Origin: Acidimicrobiaceae bacterium
GTDB taxonomy: Bacteria > Actinomycetota > Acidimicrobiia > Acidimicrobiales > RAAP-2
Assembly: GCA_027315315.1 (NCBI GenBank)
Contig: DAHUYG010000038.1
Location: 16,074 to 80,073 of the forward strand
Reading direction: 5' to 3'
DNA: 64,000 bases
The position numbers and the translations under genes were made by a program. The notes beneath the pieces were generated by a model. It was not told the DNA's origin. It saw nothing but the letters and a program-made list of their open reading frames with translations, and ran no database searches. Shown one piece after another: positions 42,999-51,598 of this stretch (the first letter of the stretch is position 1; every line of letters begins with the position of its first letter).

Positions 42999-43856
42999 GT
43001 GCGGGCCGCCCAGGCCAGGGAGCTATGGCGCAACTTCGAACCGCTGCACGCGGTCACCTACTTCAGTCCCACCTGCACCGAGGCGTTCAAGGCGCTCGGG
43101 CTGCGCGGCTTTTGGATGGGCTACTTCGCGGGCCGGGCCGCCCCGATGGGCGCGGTCGACGCGCCGCTCGTGACGGCGACGTTCTACAACTTCGAGCCGA
43201 ACATGGTCGCGAGGGCGCTTCCCGACGCGTGGTCCCTGGCCGCGCCGGCCGACGTCGTGGCGGTGCGCCGCCGGGCCGCCGCGGCCGTGCTGCGCTCGAC
43301 ATGCCCGAGCGCCGGCGCGCTGGCGCCCTCGATCGTGGAACTGCTCGGCGCGGTGGTGGAGCGGGCTCCCGGCGAGGGACGCCCGCTCTTCTCGGCCAAC
43401 CGGGCGCTCGGGCTCCCCGCCGACCCGGTCGAGTCGCTGTGGCAGCTCGCGACGTCGCTGCGCGAGCAGCGCGGCGACGGGCACGTGGCAGCGCTCGGTG
43501 CCCACGACCTGCGCGGGGTCGAGGCCATCGCGCTCTTCGCCCGCTGCGAGGGGATCGACGACGAGCTCTTCCGGGCGAGCCGGGGCTGGAGCGAGGACGC
43601 CTGGCGCGACGCGCTCGGGGCGCTCGAGTCCCAGGGGCTCCTCGGGGGCGGGAGGCCGACCGGCGATGCCCTCGAGCTGCGAGCGTCGATCGAGGAGACG
43701 ACGGACCGCTTGGCCGCTCGTCCCTTCGACGACCTCGACGGAGCGGCTCTCGCGCGGCTCGAGGCGGACCTCGGCACGCTCGCCGCCGAGCTCGACCGGG
43801 CCTCGGTCATCCCCTATCCGAACCCGGTGGGCCTCACCCGACCCAGCCGAGGCTGA
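42999..43856 (+). CDS. SCO6745-like protein, function unknown
   Basis: A 285-aa protein recognisable from the N-terminal block LHAVTYFSPTCTEAFKALGLRGFWMGYFAGRAAPMG and the following FYNFEPNMVARALPDAW, a pattern seen in the actinobacterial SCO6745-type family. The C-terminal part (WRDALGALESQGLLGG onwards) looks like a winged-helix-type arrangement. TAGGAT lies 6 nt before the GTG start, so the mRNA is probably leaderless. The function is not known. The 3-prime end overlaps the convergent MBL gene by 43 nt. Confidence 0.65.
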   Translation: MRAAQARELWRNFEPLHAVTYFSPTCTEAFKALGLRGFWMGYFAGRAAPMGAVDAPLVTATFYNFEPNMVARALPDAWSLAAPADVVAVRRRAAAAVLRSTCPSAGALAPSIVELLGAVVERAPGEGRPLFSANRALGLPADPVESLWQLATSLREQRGDGHVAALGAHDLRGVEAIALFARCEGIDDELFRASRGWSEDAWRDALGALESQGLLGGGRPTGDALELRASIEETTDRLAARPFDDLDGAALARLEADLGTLAAELDRASVIPYPNPVGLTRPSRG

Positions 43857-44692
43857 GCTCGGGGGAGGTCGATCACCGTGCCCTGGCGGGCCGCCGCGAC
43901 GGGGACCCCCGAACCCCCGTAGCGAGCGACTAGGGCGTCGATCTCGGCATCGGTCCTCGGAGGGTCGTGATGGAAGAGGAGCACGGATCGCGCGCCCGCC
44001 GCCTCGGCGAGACCGACCGCGTAGCCGGGGCACGAGTGGCCGAACGACGCCCTGTCGGACAGCTCCTCGTCGAGGTACTGCGCGTCGTGGATGAGCAGGT
44101 CGCAGCCCTCGGCAAGCGCCAGGGCGGCGGCGTGCAGCTCGCCCAGGCCGTTGGCGCCCGGACCGAGCACCGTCGGGCAGTGGTCCGACATGTAGGCGAA
44201 CGATCCCATCGCGTCCGACACCCGGTAGCCGAAGGTGCGTCCACCCTTGTGGGGGATCTCCATCGCCACCACCTCGAAGCCCGAGATCTCGTGGGGCCCC
44301 TCCTCCAGACCGCCGAAGCGCCACGCGCCGCGCAACTGTCGCGGGGTGATCGGGAAGTGCGGCGGCGCCATCCAGCGCGCGAGGATCGCCTCGGTGTCCC
44401 CCTGGGCCGGCACCCAGAGGTCGACCGTGGCGTCGGGATGGTCGACCGACCGGCAGAAGGGCAGCCCCATGGTGTGGTCCCAGTGGAGGTGCCCGAGGAT
44501 GATCGCACCGCCATAGGGACCCTCGCCGAGGAGCGAGGGCAGCGACCGCAGGCCGGTGCCGGCGTCGAGCACGAGGGACGGCTCCTCACCGTCGTGGGCG
44601 ACGGCGATACACGCGGTGTGGCCGCCGTAGCGGACGAACTCGGGGCCGGGCGCCGGCGTGGAGCCGCGGACGCCGAGCAGGCCTAGCCGCAC
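43814..44692 (-). CDS. MBL-fold metallo-hydrolase (phosphodiesterase-like)
   Basis: A 292-aa MBL protein of the RNase Z/PhnP-like type, which often cleaves cyclic or phosphodiester substrates. It begins LGLLGVRGSTPAPGPEFVRYGGHTACIAV, with the metal motif LGHLHWDHTMGLPF (about residues 78-91), FAYMSDHCP, LIHDAQYLDEE and the late histidine in LLFHHDPPRTD. The GTG at 44692 is preceded by GGGG; the ORF itself extends to 44740. The substrate is unknown. Confidence 0.8.
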   Translation of the reverse strand: MRLGLLGVRGSTPAPGPEFVRYGGHTACIAVAHDGEEPSLVLDAGTGLRSLPSLLGEGPYGGAIILGHLHWDHTMGLPFCRSVDHPDATVDLWVPAQGDTEAILARWMAPPHFPITPRQLRGAWRFGGLEEGPHEISGFEVVAMEIPHKGGRTFGYRVSDAMGSFAYMSDHCPTVLGPGANGLGELHAAALALAEGCDLLIHDAQYLDEELSDRASFGHSCPGYAVGLAEAAGARSVLLFHHDPPRTDAEIDALVARYGGSGVPVAAARQGTVIDLPRAQPRLGRVRPTGFG

Positions 44693-44868
44693 CGCACCCC
44701 GCACGCAGCCGTCGTCGTCGCGAGTGCGGGGGTCACGCACTCTGCGGGCACGCCAGCAGTCTCGCGCACCGGGCGGCGCACGGAGCCGGCACGGGCGCCT
44801 GCCGGGGCGCGGCGTTATGGTGACCGACGCTGGTGCGGAAACGATCCCGCGCCGATGGGAGGGGCATC

Positions 44869-46086
44869 GTGAAGATCGACGCTGAGGCAGCGGGGTTCGA
44901 CGAGCGACGGCTCGAGCGCATCACCGAGCACTTCGAAACGCGCTACGTCGACACGGGCAAGATCGCCGGCTGCCAGATCACCGTCGCCCGCGGCGAGCAC
45001 GTCGCATACCACCGCAACATCGGCCTCATGGACCGCGAACGCGCCAAGCCGGTCACCGACGACACGATCTGGCGGATCTACTCCATGACCAAGCCCATCA
45101 CCTCGGTGGCGCTCATGCAGCTCTACGAGCGCGGCCTCTTCTTGCTGAGCGATCCGGTCGAGCGCTTCATCCCCTCGTGGCGAGGGCTCAAGGTGGGCAC
45201 CGTGGAGGGCGATGCGGTGGTCGGCCTCGCCGATCCCGACCAACCGATCACGGTGCGCGACGCACTCATGCACACGAGCGGGCTGCCCAGCCCGATGGGT
45301 GGGGTGCACCCGATCGACAGGGCGTTCTCGGCCGAGCGCCGCGCTGCGGGTCGGGACGCCACCTTGGAGTCGGTCTGCGAGCTGCTCTCGAGGCATCCGC
45401 TCAAGTTCCAGCCCGGCACCCGCTGGAACTACGGGCTGTCGACCGACATCTGCGCCCGGCTGGTGGAGATCCTCTCGGAGAAGCGCTTCGACGAGTACCT
45501 CGAGGCCGAGATCTTCGGACCGCTCGGGATGTCCGACACGGCGTTCTTCGTGCCAGAAGAGAAGCTGGAGCGGTTCGCGGCCAACTACACCCGCCGTCCC
45601 GGTGAGCCGCCGGCGCTCGGCGACGACCCCGCCGCATCGCCGTACCGGAGCCGGCCAACGTACCTGTCGGGCGCAGGGGGTCTCGTCTCGACCACGCCCG
45701 ACTACCTCCGGTTCTGCCGGATGCTCGTCGAGGGCGGCGAGCTCGACGGCCATCGCATCCTCGGGCGAAAGACCCTCGAGCTCATGACCGTCAACCACCT
45801 GCCAGGAGGGGCCGACCTGACCCGGTTCGCCGTGGGCGGGTTCGGCGAGGCCGGCTTCACCGGCGTGGGCTTCGGGCTGGGCTTCGCCGTCGGCCAGGGG
45901 CCCGCCGCGACCTCGATGGCCGGTTCGGTTGGCGAGTACTACTGGGGTGGTGCGGCGTCGACGGCCTTCTGGATCGATCCCGCCGAGGACCTCGCTGTCA
46001 TCTTCATGACCCAGCTGATGCCGTCGGCCTCCTACCCGTTCCGGGCCCAGCTGCGCTCGCTCGTCTACCAGGCGCTGGCCGACTGA
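44869..46086 (+). CDS. Beta-lactamase-fold serine hydrolase (esterase/transpeptidase-like)
   Basis: A 405-aa class C-like serine hydrolase. The nucleophile motif SxxK is in IYSMTKPITSVALMQLYE (near residue 80), and a candidate second motif Tyr is in WNYGLSTDICARLVE. The C-terminal YYWGGAASTAFWIDPAEDLAVIFMTQL is typical of this esterase/EstB group. No signal peptide is seen, so a cytoplasmic esterase or lactonase role fits better than antibiotic resistance. The GTG 44869 has GGGAGGGG just upstream. TATGGT further upstream may be its -10. Confidence 0.85.
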   Translation: MKIDAEAAGFDERRLERITEHFETRYVDTGKIAGCQITVARGEHVAYHRNIGLMDRERAKPVTDDTIWRIYSMTKPITSVALMQLYERGLFLLSDPVERFIPSWRGLKVGTVEGDAVVGLADPDQPITVRDALMHTSGLPSPMGGVHPIDRAFSAERRAAGRDATLESVCELLSRHPLKFQPGTRWNYGLSTDICARLVEILSEKRFDEYLEAEIFGPLGMSDTAFFVPEEKLERFAANYTRRPGEPPALGDDPAASPYRSRPTYLSGAGGLVSTTPDYLRFCRMLVEGGELDGHRILGRKTLELMTVNHLPGGADLTRFAVGGFGEAGFTGVGFGLGFAVGQGPAATSMAGSVGEYYWGGAASTAFWIDPAEDLAVIFMTQLMPSASYPFRAQLRSLVYQALAD

Positions 46087-46258
46087 GACCTGGCCGGGGG
46101 TTGAAGAACCCTCGGCGCCGGCGAGCCGGTCGAGCCAGTCGCGAAGCGTCCGGGTGGCGCCTCCACGCTCCAAGTCTCAACCGCGCACGGGCGAGCGCCT
46201 GATGCCGCCGGGGTCCCACCGGCATCGCCGCCGCCGGGCCAGGGGTGCTTGACGGAGT

Positions 46259-46279
46259 GAAGAATGAATTTTATTCTTC
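46259..46279 (+). promoter_or_regulatory. TetR operator overlapping a leaderless promoter
   Basis: The perfect inverted repeat GAAGAAT / ATTCTTC, with a 7-nt centre, lies in an AT-rich patch unlike its surroundings. TATTCT (46272-46277) inside it stands 6 nt before the TetR GTG at 46284. Binding here would block RNA polymerase, so autorepression of the tetR-oxygenase pair is expected. Confidence 0.65.
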
Positions 46280-46283
46280 GGCT

Positions 46284-46919
46284 GTGGTCCAGCCCGCCCC
46301 CGTGCTCGCGGCGCCCGAGGTCGACCCCATCAGAGAACGCCTGCTCGACGCGGCGGCCACCGTCTTCGCCCGCAAGGGCTACACCGGGACCCGCATCTTG
46401 GACGTGGTCGCCGAGGCCGGACTTTCGACCGGCGCCGTGTACGGGCGGTTCGGCTCGAAGAACGAGCTCTTGCGCGAGGCCGTGTGCAGCCGGTCGGCCG
46501 CCGGGGCGCCCGGCGAGGTGGCGCGAGCCCAGAAGGTGGCCGATCTGCTCGTGCGCGGTGCGCTCAAGTCGGCGCCGCTGCACGACTCGGAGGCCATGCG
46601 CCTCGAGGCCTACGTCGCCGCACGCCGCGAGCCCGAGGTGGCACGGGTGATCGCCGAGGCCGAGGAACTGGCCCGGGAGCGGGCCCGGCCGCTCGTAGAG
46701 GCGGCCTTCGAAGACGGGACGGTCGCCCCCCACATCGATCCCGACGCCTTCTTCTACTTCGTCCGCACGGTCGGCCTCGGTCTCATGCTCCAGCGCGCCG
46801 CTGGGATCGCCGCGCCCGAGGGCCGGGGCTGGGAAGACCTGATCGCCCGCATCGTCGCCGATTTCGGCGAGCACGACGAGGGGACCGCCGAGGCGGGACC
46901 CACGAGAGGAGAACAATGA
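46284..46919 (+). CDS. TetR-family transcriptional regulator
   Basis: A 211-aa regulator. The N-terminal HTH domain is clear: IRERLLDAAATVFARKGYTGTRILDVVAEAGLSTGAVYGRFGSKNELLREAV. The C-terminal ligand/dimer domain is variable and all helical. The track starts at 46245, which would translate the operator; the GTG at 46284 follows a -10 box by 6 nt and is preferred. The stop overlaps the diiron oxygenase ATG as ATGA, so both genes share the promoter and the TetR probably senses the oxygenase's substrate or product. Confidence 0.88.
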   Translation: MVQPAPVLAAPEVDPIRERLLDAAATVFARKGYTGTRILDVVAEAGLSTGAVYGRFGSKNELLREAVCSRSAAGAPGEVARAQKVADLLVRGALKSAPLHDSEAMRLEAYVAARREPEVARVIAEAEELARERARPLVEAAFEDGTVAPHIDPDAFFYFVRTVGLGLMLQRAAGIAAPEGRGWEDLIARIVADFGEHDEGTAEAGPTRGEQ

Positions 46920-48034
46920 CCGACGTTACCGAACGGCCGCTCCCGCTCGGGATCCCGACCGACGATCCCGAGCATCCGGTCTTCCGCAACGTCGATGACA
47001 AGGCGCAGCGGATCTTCCTCTGGCAATACGAGCGGTCCCGCGAGCAGCTCGTCACGCTCTACAACCGCGCCTCGGTCTCGCAGTGGAGCAGCACCCGGGA
47101 CCTCGACTGGTCGACCGAGGTCGACCCGGAGCGCTATGTGGACACCGGGGACTCGGCGATGCGCCTCTACCGGGAGGCGGGCAAGGTCCCCGGCTCCCCC
47201 ATCGCCTCGTGGGGGGACAAGGAGTACCTCCAGCTCGCCCTCGAGCTCCAGAAGGCGTCCCTCAGCCAGTTCATGCACGGCGAGCAGGGCGCCATGATGA
47301 CCGCGGCCAAGATCGTCGAGACCGTGCCGTGGATCGACGCCCGCTACTACGCGGCGACCCAGACGATGGACGAGGCCCGTCACACCGAGGTCTTCGCGCG
47401 CTATCTCCAAGAGAAGCTGGGCGAGCCGTACCCGATGAGCCCCTTCCTCGAGGAGCAGATCATGGTGCTGCTCGAGGACGGCCGCTGGGACATCGCCTAT
47501 CTCGGCATGCAGGTGATCATCGAGAGCCTGGCGCTCGCGGCGTTCGGCGACATGCACCGGCGCACCGAGGAGCCGCTCTTGAAGAAGCTCCTCCGCTACG
47601 TGATGGCCGACGAGGCCCGCCATGTCGCCTTCGGGATCCTCAGCCTCTCGGAGCTGTACTCCGAGCTGACCGACGCCGAGTTGAAGGACCGACAGGAGTT
47701 TCTCCTCGAGAACACCCTCCGTAATCGGACCCGGGCCACCACCCCCGAGGTGTGGGAGCGCCTCGGTGTCGACCCCACCGTGCTGCTCCCCTACCTCATG
47801 GAGGCCGCGACCAAGATCGAGGGCGGGTTCAACCGGGCGATCATGAAGGGGTTCTTCTCCAAGCTCGTGCCCAACGTGAAGAAGCTCGGGCTGCTGGAGG
47901 CCAACAACGGCTACCTACGCAAGGCGTGGGGGGAGGCCGGCCTCCTCGAGTACGAGTTCGCGCCGGACACGAGCGAGGACTACGCCACCTACGACGAGGT
48001 CGCGAAGGATCGCGAGGCTGCGGCCTCGAGCTGA
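46916..48034 (+). CDS. Ferritin-like diiron oxygenase (AurF/R2-like)
   Basis: A 372-aa protein with the carboxylate/histidine pattern of ferritin-like diiron oxidases. It has QFMHGEQGAMMTAAKIV, the first EARH in TMDEARHTEVFARYL, a Glu in VIIESLALAAFGDMHRR, and a second EARH in VMADEARHVAFGIL. The pair of EARH motifs fits AurF-like N-oxygenases or related R2-type oxygenases. The substrate is unknown. AGAGGAG stands before the ATG. Coupled behind a TetR gene, it is probably inducible and may work in xenobiotic or lipid oxidation. Confidence 0.8.
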   Translation: MTDVTERPLPLGIPTDDPEHPVFRNVDDKAQRIFLWQYERSREQLVTLYNRASVSQWSSTRDLDWSTEVDPERYVDTGDSAMRLYREAGKVPGSPIASWGDKEYLQLALELQKASLSQFMHGEQGAMMTAAKIVETVPWIDARYYAATQTMDEARHTEVFARYLQEKLGEPYPMSPFLEEQIMVLLEDGRWDIAYLGMQVIIESLALAAFGDMHRRTEEPLLKKLLRYVMADEARHVAFGILSLSELYSELTDAELKDRQEFLLENTLRNRTRATTPEVWERLGVDPTVLLPYLMEAATKIEGGFNRAIMKGFFSKLVPNVKKLGLLEANNGYLRKAWGEAGLLEYEFAPDTSEDYATYDEVAKDREAAASS

Positions 48035-48037
48035 TCG

Positions 48038-49264
48038 CTAGCCGGGGGGCCCCGACGCCCTCACGATCCCGGCGTCGATGAGCCCCTGGATCGTGCCCTG
48101 GTCCAATCCGAGCTCGGCCAGCACCTCGTGGCTGTGCTCGCCAACCTCGGGCGCCCGTCCACGCGCCTTGACCTCTGAGCGCTCGAAGGCGAACGGTGCC
48201 GCCAGGGTTTCGAAGCGCCCGACGTCGGGGTGCTCGAGCTCGACGAACATCCCCATCTCGCGCGCCTGGGGGTCGGCGATGACGTCGGAGAGCTCGGCGA
48301 CCTTGGACCAGATGAGGCTGGTCCGTCGCAGCCGGGGCGCCCAGTACTCGAAGGGCTCCGAGCCGAACACCTCGTCGAAGATCCCGACCAGCTCCTGGGC
48401 GTTGGAAAAGCGGTTGGCGGCGGTGTCAAAGCGCGGGTCTGCGATGAGCTCGGGGCGGTCCAGGGCCTGGCAGAACTCGGGCCATGTCGCCGGGTTGTGT
48501 GACGAGAGCACCAGCCAGGCGCCGTCGGCGCACTTGTACATCGTGTTCATGGGCGAGATGGGCCGGACCCGAGAGCGCTTGGCCGGCTGACGCCCGTCGA
48601 CCAGGGCGGTCACCATGTCGCAGCCGATCGTCCAGGCCCCCACCCGCATGAGCGCGGTCTCCACCACCTCGCCCTCACCGGTGCGATCGCGCACCCGCAA
48701 CGCCCCGAGGATGGCGACCAGCAGCGCGAGCGACGTCGGATGGTCCCCGGCGCCCGGGCGGGGCTGCACCGGCGGGCCCTCGGGCTCCCCGAGGAGCCCG
48801 GTCACCCCGCCGCGGCCGAAGAACGCTGAGACGTCGAAGGCCAGGTTGTCGGCGTCCTCACCGGTCGAGCCCTGCCCGGTGACGAGGGCGAAGACGAGGC
48901 CGGGGTTGCGCCGGTGCAGCGTCTCGGGACTCAGCCCGTAGCGCTCGAGCCGGGCACGGGTCAGGTTGGTCACGAGCACGTCGGCCCGGTCGATCAGCCC
49001 CACCACGATTTCGCGACCCCGCTCGTCGTTGAGGTCGACGGCGACCGAGCGCTTCCCGCGGTTGTCCATCTGGAAGACCATGTCGGTCCCCTTCACGCCC
49101 TCGGGGAACCGGGGCTGGCGCAGCTTGTCGCGCATCGAGTCGCCGGCCGGGGGCTCGACCTTCACGACCCGGGCCCCCATGTCGGCCATCAGCGCGGTCG
49201 CACTGGGCGCCGCGACCCAGTTCGCGATCTCCACCACGAAGAGGTCGTCGAGCGGCCCGCTCAC
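48038..49264 (-). CDS. Family III CoA-transferase (CaiB/BaiF type)
   Basis: A 408-aa CoA-transferase. It starts PLDDLFVVEIANWVAAPSATALMADMGARVVKVEPPAGD. The catalytic Asp is in NLAFDVSAFFGRGG (near residue 163), and the C-terminal MGMFVELEHPDVGRFETLAAPFAF is a family hallmark. It moves CoA between acyl donors and acids; the substrate is unknown. The GTG at 49264 overlaps the HAD gene stop as GTGA, so it is translated with that gene. Confidence 0.88.
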   Translation of the reverse strand: MSGPLDDLFVVEIANWVAAPSATALMADMGARVVKVEPPAGDSMRDKLRQPRFPEGVKGTDMVFQMDNRGKRSVAVDLNDERGREIVVGLIDRADVLVTNLTRARLERYGLSPETLHRRNPGLVFALVTGQGSTGEDADNLAFDVSAFFGRGGVTGLLGEPEGPPVQPRPGAGDHPTSLALLVAILGALRVRDRTGEGEVVETALMRVGAWTIGCDMVTALVDGRQPAKRSRVRPISPMNTMYKCADGAWLVLSSHNPATWPEFCQALDRPELIADPRFDTAANRFSNAQELVGIFDEVFGSEPFEYWAPRLRRTSLIWSKVAELSDVIADPQAREMGMFVELEHPDVGRFETLAAPFAFERSEVKARGRAPEVGEHSHEVLAELGLDQGTIQGLIDAGIVRASGPPG

Positions 49265-49926
49265 CGCCCCGGCCTCCAACCCAGCGGAGCGACCCCCAGC
49301 ACCTGGTAGAGCTCGGCGACCGCCTGGTAGCCGTCTCGCACCTTGACTGTGCGCATGCCCATCGCCCGGGCCGGCTTCAGGTTGATCCCGAGGTCGTCGA
49401 GGAAGACCGACTCGCTCGGTTCGACGCCGAGCGCCTCGCAGGCCAACTCGTAAAAGCGCGGGTCGGGCTTTCGGACGCCGACCCGGCTCGACTCGATGAC
49501 CACGTCGAAGAGCTCGCCGAAGAGCCCGAGGGTGTCGCCACGCCGCTCGGCCTCATTCGAGACGAAGTTGTTGGTGAGCGCCGCCGTCTTATACCGCCCC
49601 CTGCAGAAGCGGACCGCCTCCACCATCTCGGGCCGGGGCTCGCCACGCATTGCCGCCATGACGGCTCGGGCGTCGACCTCGTGGCCGAGCGCCCTGCCCT
49701 CCTCCTCGAAGAGCGCACAGAAGCCCTCGACGTCCACCTCGCCGCGCTCGAAGCGCGCCCAGGCGTTGGCGTCGGGATTCGTCGAGTTCATCTTCCGGAT
49801 CAGGCCCTCGGGGAGGCCCTGGGCCCTCTCGTATCGGGCGAACCCCTCGAACGGCCCGGTCGTGAGCACCCCGCCCAGGTCGAAGAGGACCGCCTTGATG
49901 CCTTCGTCGCGTCCGGGTGGCTCCAC
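49261..49926 (-). CDS. HAD-superfamily hydrolase
   Basis: A 221-aa HAD subfamily IA hydrolase. Motif I is AVLFDLGGVLTTG (nucleophile DLGG form), motif II lies in TAALTNNFVSNE, the motif III Lys in GVRKPDPRFYELACEALG, and motif IV is SVFLDDLGINLKPARAMG. This version resembles the phosphatase domain of bifunctional epoxide hydrolases. TACCCT lies 8 nt before the GTG at 49926, which supports this start. It is upstream of and coupled to the CoA-transferase; they may act in acyl-CoA metabolism. Confidence 0.85.
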   Translation of the reverse strand: MEPPGRDEGIKAVLFDLGGVLTTGPFEGFARYERAQGLPEGLIRKMNSTNPDANAWARFERGEVDVEGFCALFEEEGRALGHEVDARAVMAAMRGEPRPEMVEAVRFCRGRYKTAALTNNFVSNEAERRGDTLGLFGELFDVVIESSRVGVRKPDPRFYELACEALGVEPSESVFLDDLGINLKPARAMGMRTVKVRDGYQAVAELYQVLGVAPLGWRPGR

Positions 49927-49980
49927 GGGCCGCAAGGGTACAAGAAGACCAAATCGGCCCGGACGCCTACGCTGGACGAC

Positions 49981-50046
49981 ATGTACTTCCTGATTCGCCG
50001 CCTGGTCCGCATCGTCGTGCGGCGCTGGGCGAAGCGGAGCCGCTGA
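49981..50046 (+). CDS. 21-residue cationic microprotein (candidate)
   Basis: The frame ATG-to-TGA encodes MYFLIRRLVRIVVRRWAKRS plus a final Arg. It has eight Arg/Lys residues alternating with aliphatic and aromatic ones, an amphipathic membrane-active pattern. TACGCT stands 7 nt before the ATG, a good leaderless promoter, and almost every codon ends in G or C like real genes here. It fills the gap between two leftward genes on the opposite strand. I do not recognise a family. It could be a regulatory small protein, a membrane peptide or chance. Confidence 0.4.
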   Translation: MYFLIRRLVRIVVRRWAKRSR

Positions 50047-50058
50047 ACCCGCCTCCAC

Positions 50059-51180
50059 CTAGTGGCGGGCCGAGTAGGACGCCTCCTCGGCCCTGACGTC
50101 GTTCACGAGATTGCCCAGCGCCAGGTTGACGTCATCCGCGTGGAGACCCCACGTCGGGCCGAGGCTTGCGCTCACCACCGGCCGTGGGTCGCCGGGCGCC
50201 GCCGTCACCTGCAGCCAGCTCGCCCCGCCATTGCTCTCACAGGTCCCCGTGTAGAGCCCGGGATAGGTGACCCAGAGAATCGCGCCGTGAGCGGCGGGAA
50301 AGTACGGCACGAGCGCGGCAGGCCCCTTCTTGCCGAGGTCCGCCGGGTCCGTGCAGAGGACCTGTTGGCCGCTCGACCGGGTCTGGCCGGACTGGAGGCT
50401 CACGCCCGTTCCCGGCCGGCCGAACAGGGCATCCGATGGGGGTTCGGAGCCGAACGAGGAGTAGGCGATGACGCACCCGGTCTCCCGCATCGACGTGCAG
50501 GCCGGGATGTGCCCGAAGGTGCCCCCGACCGTTTTGCCGATCGGGACCTGGACGTTGCCACCGAGGATGATCGCGACGACCATGCGAGCGCGCAGCTTCG
50601 AGTTGTCGTCGATCTGTCCCCGCAGCAGCCGGATGAGGTTCGCCGCTCCCTGGGAGTGACCGAGAAAGACGATGGGTCGGCCGTCGTTGTAGTGCGCGAG
50701 ATAGTCCTTCCACCCCTTGAGGAGGCTGTCGTAGGAGACGAGGTCGGCCGCCGGGTCGTTGCCGAGTCCAACGGCGAGCGAGGCTGCGGTGCGCTGCCGA
50801 TAGGTCGGCGCGAACACCCGGCACACCTGCGAAAAGCGCGACGCCTGGGCGACCGCCGTCGCTATCTCGGCCGCCGAAACCGCCAGGCCGGTGTTCGAGG
50901 TCGGCGCCGAGGCGGTCACCGTCGGATAGATGTAGAAGCAGTCGAACTTGGTGTGTGCCGCCGGGGCCGCCGACACTGGGGTCTTCGTCCCGTTCGCCGA
51001 CACCGAGAGCGCGTCCTCGTTGGCGAGGCACGGATCGTTCGTGAGTCCCGGCCGGCACAGCCAGGTGACGCCGGCGGCGTCGGACCCGCTCGTGGTCACG
51101 GCCGAAGCCGGGGCTGGCAGGCCGAATGAGCCGAGCAGCGTCAACGCGCCGAGGACCGTCGTCGACCCTCGCCAGCTCAT
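50059..51180 (-). CDS. Secreted DUF3089-family lipase/esterase
   Basis: A 373-aa alpha/beta-hydrolase of the DUF3089 type. It has an N-terminal signal peptide (STTVLGALTLLGSFGLPAPASA, cleavage near AXA). It then reads KFDCFYIYPTV, VCRVFAPTYRQ and the nucleophile elbow VFLGHSQGAANLIRLL. The Ser of GHSQG is the likely nucleophile, and a late His in GLHADDVNLALGNL may complete the triad. Several cysteines suggest disulphides in the exported protein. The ATG at 51180 is chosen to begin at the signal peptide; the track extends 48 nt upstream. Confidence 0.82.
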   Translation of the reverse strand: MSWRGSTTVLGALTLLGSFGLPAPASAVTTSGSDAAGVTWLCRPGLTNDPCLANEDALSVSANGTKTPVSAAPAAHTKFDCFYIYPTVTASAPTSNTGLAVSAAEIATAVAQASRFSQVCRVFAPTYRQRTAASLAVGLGNDPAADLVSYDSLLKGWKDYLAHYNDGRPIVFLGHSQGAANLIRLLRGQIDDNSKLRARMVVAIILGGNVQVPIGKTVGGTFGHIPACTSMRETGCVIAYSSFGSEPPSDALFGRPGTGVSLQSGQTRSSGQQVLCTDPADLGKKGPAALVPYFPAAHGAILWVTYPGLYTGTCESNGGASWLQVTAAPGDPRPVVSASLGPTWGLHADDVNLALGNLVNDVRAEEASYSARH

Positions 51181-51266
51181 CGCCACGCCGATAGCGTGAC
51201 AGACCCCCGTCCCGCAGGGTGCAGGCACTTCCTCCGGCCTCCGATCGGGCCGCGCTCATCTGGACG

Positions 51267-51594
51267 ATGGGCCGCGTCCTTCGGCGGTACGCCGGCCGGC
51301 GCGCGACGCCCTCGACGCGGCGGGAATGCGCGACCTCCCTCAGGCCGCTCTGGGCCATCACCGCCCTCGCGATCCCCGGCTCTCGCGCTCGGGACCTGGT
51401 CGAGCGCGAGAGGATCTCAAGCAGGCGGTCGCCCGAATGCTCGGTTTGCTCGTCGAGGGCGGCTACGTCGAGCGCTCCAGTACCCCTCGGACCGGCGACG
51501 CACCCTGCTCGAGCTGACGGCGTCGGTGGAGACCCTCTGGATGATCGAAGGGGCCGACCTCTACGCCATGCTCACCGGGCTCGACCATCGGTAG
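51267..51594 (+). pseudogene. MarR-family regulator, frameshifted
   Basis: Pieces of one MarR-type protein are spread over the three plus frames: VRRPARDALDAAGMRDLPQAALGHH, then GSRARDLVERERIS, then KQAVARMLGLLVEGGYVERS, and finally YPSDRRRTLLELTASVETLWM. Read together they give the winged-helix core with the DRR wing of MarR. At least three frameshifts break it. It lies between the lipase and the kdp locus and faces kdpD-N tail-to-tail. Confidence 0.7.
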
Positions 51595-51598
51595 GCGC

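Noticed and set aside
44869-46086. Secreted beta-lactamase
   Set aside because: The SxxK fold is present but no signal peptide is seen and the overall pattern fits cytoplasmic EstB-like esterases.
46087-46120. Intrinsic terminator GGGTT-GAAG-AACCC after the serine hydrolase gene
   Set aside because: The stem is only 5 bp and there is no T-run; too weak to list as a terminator.
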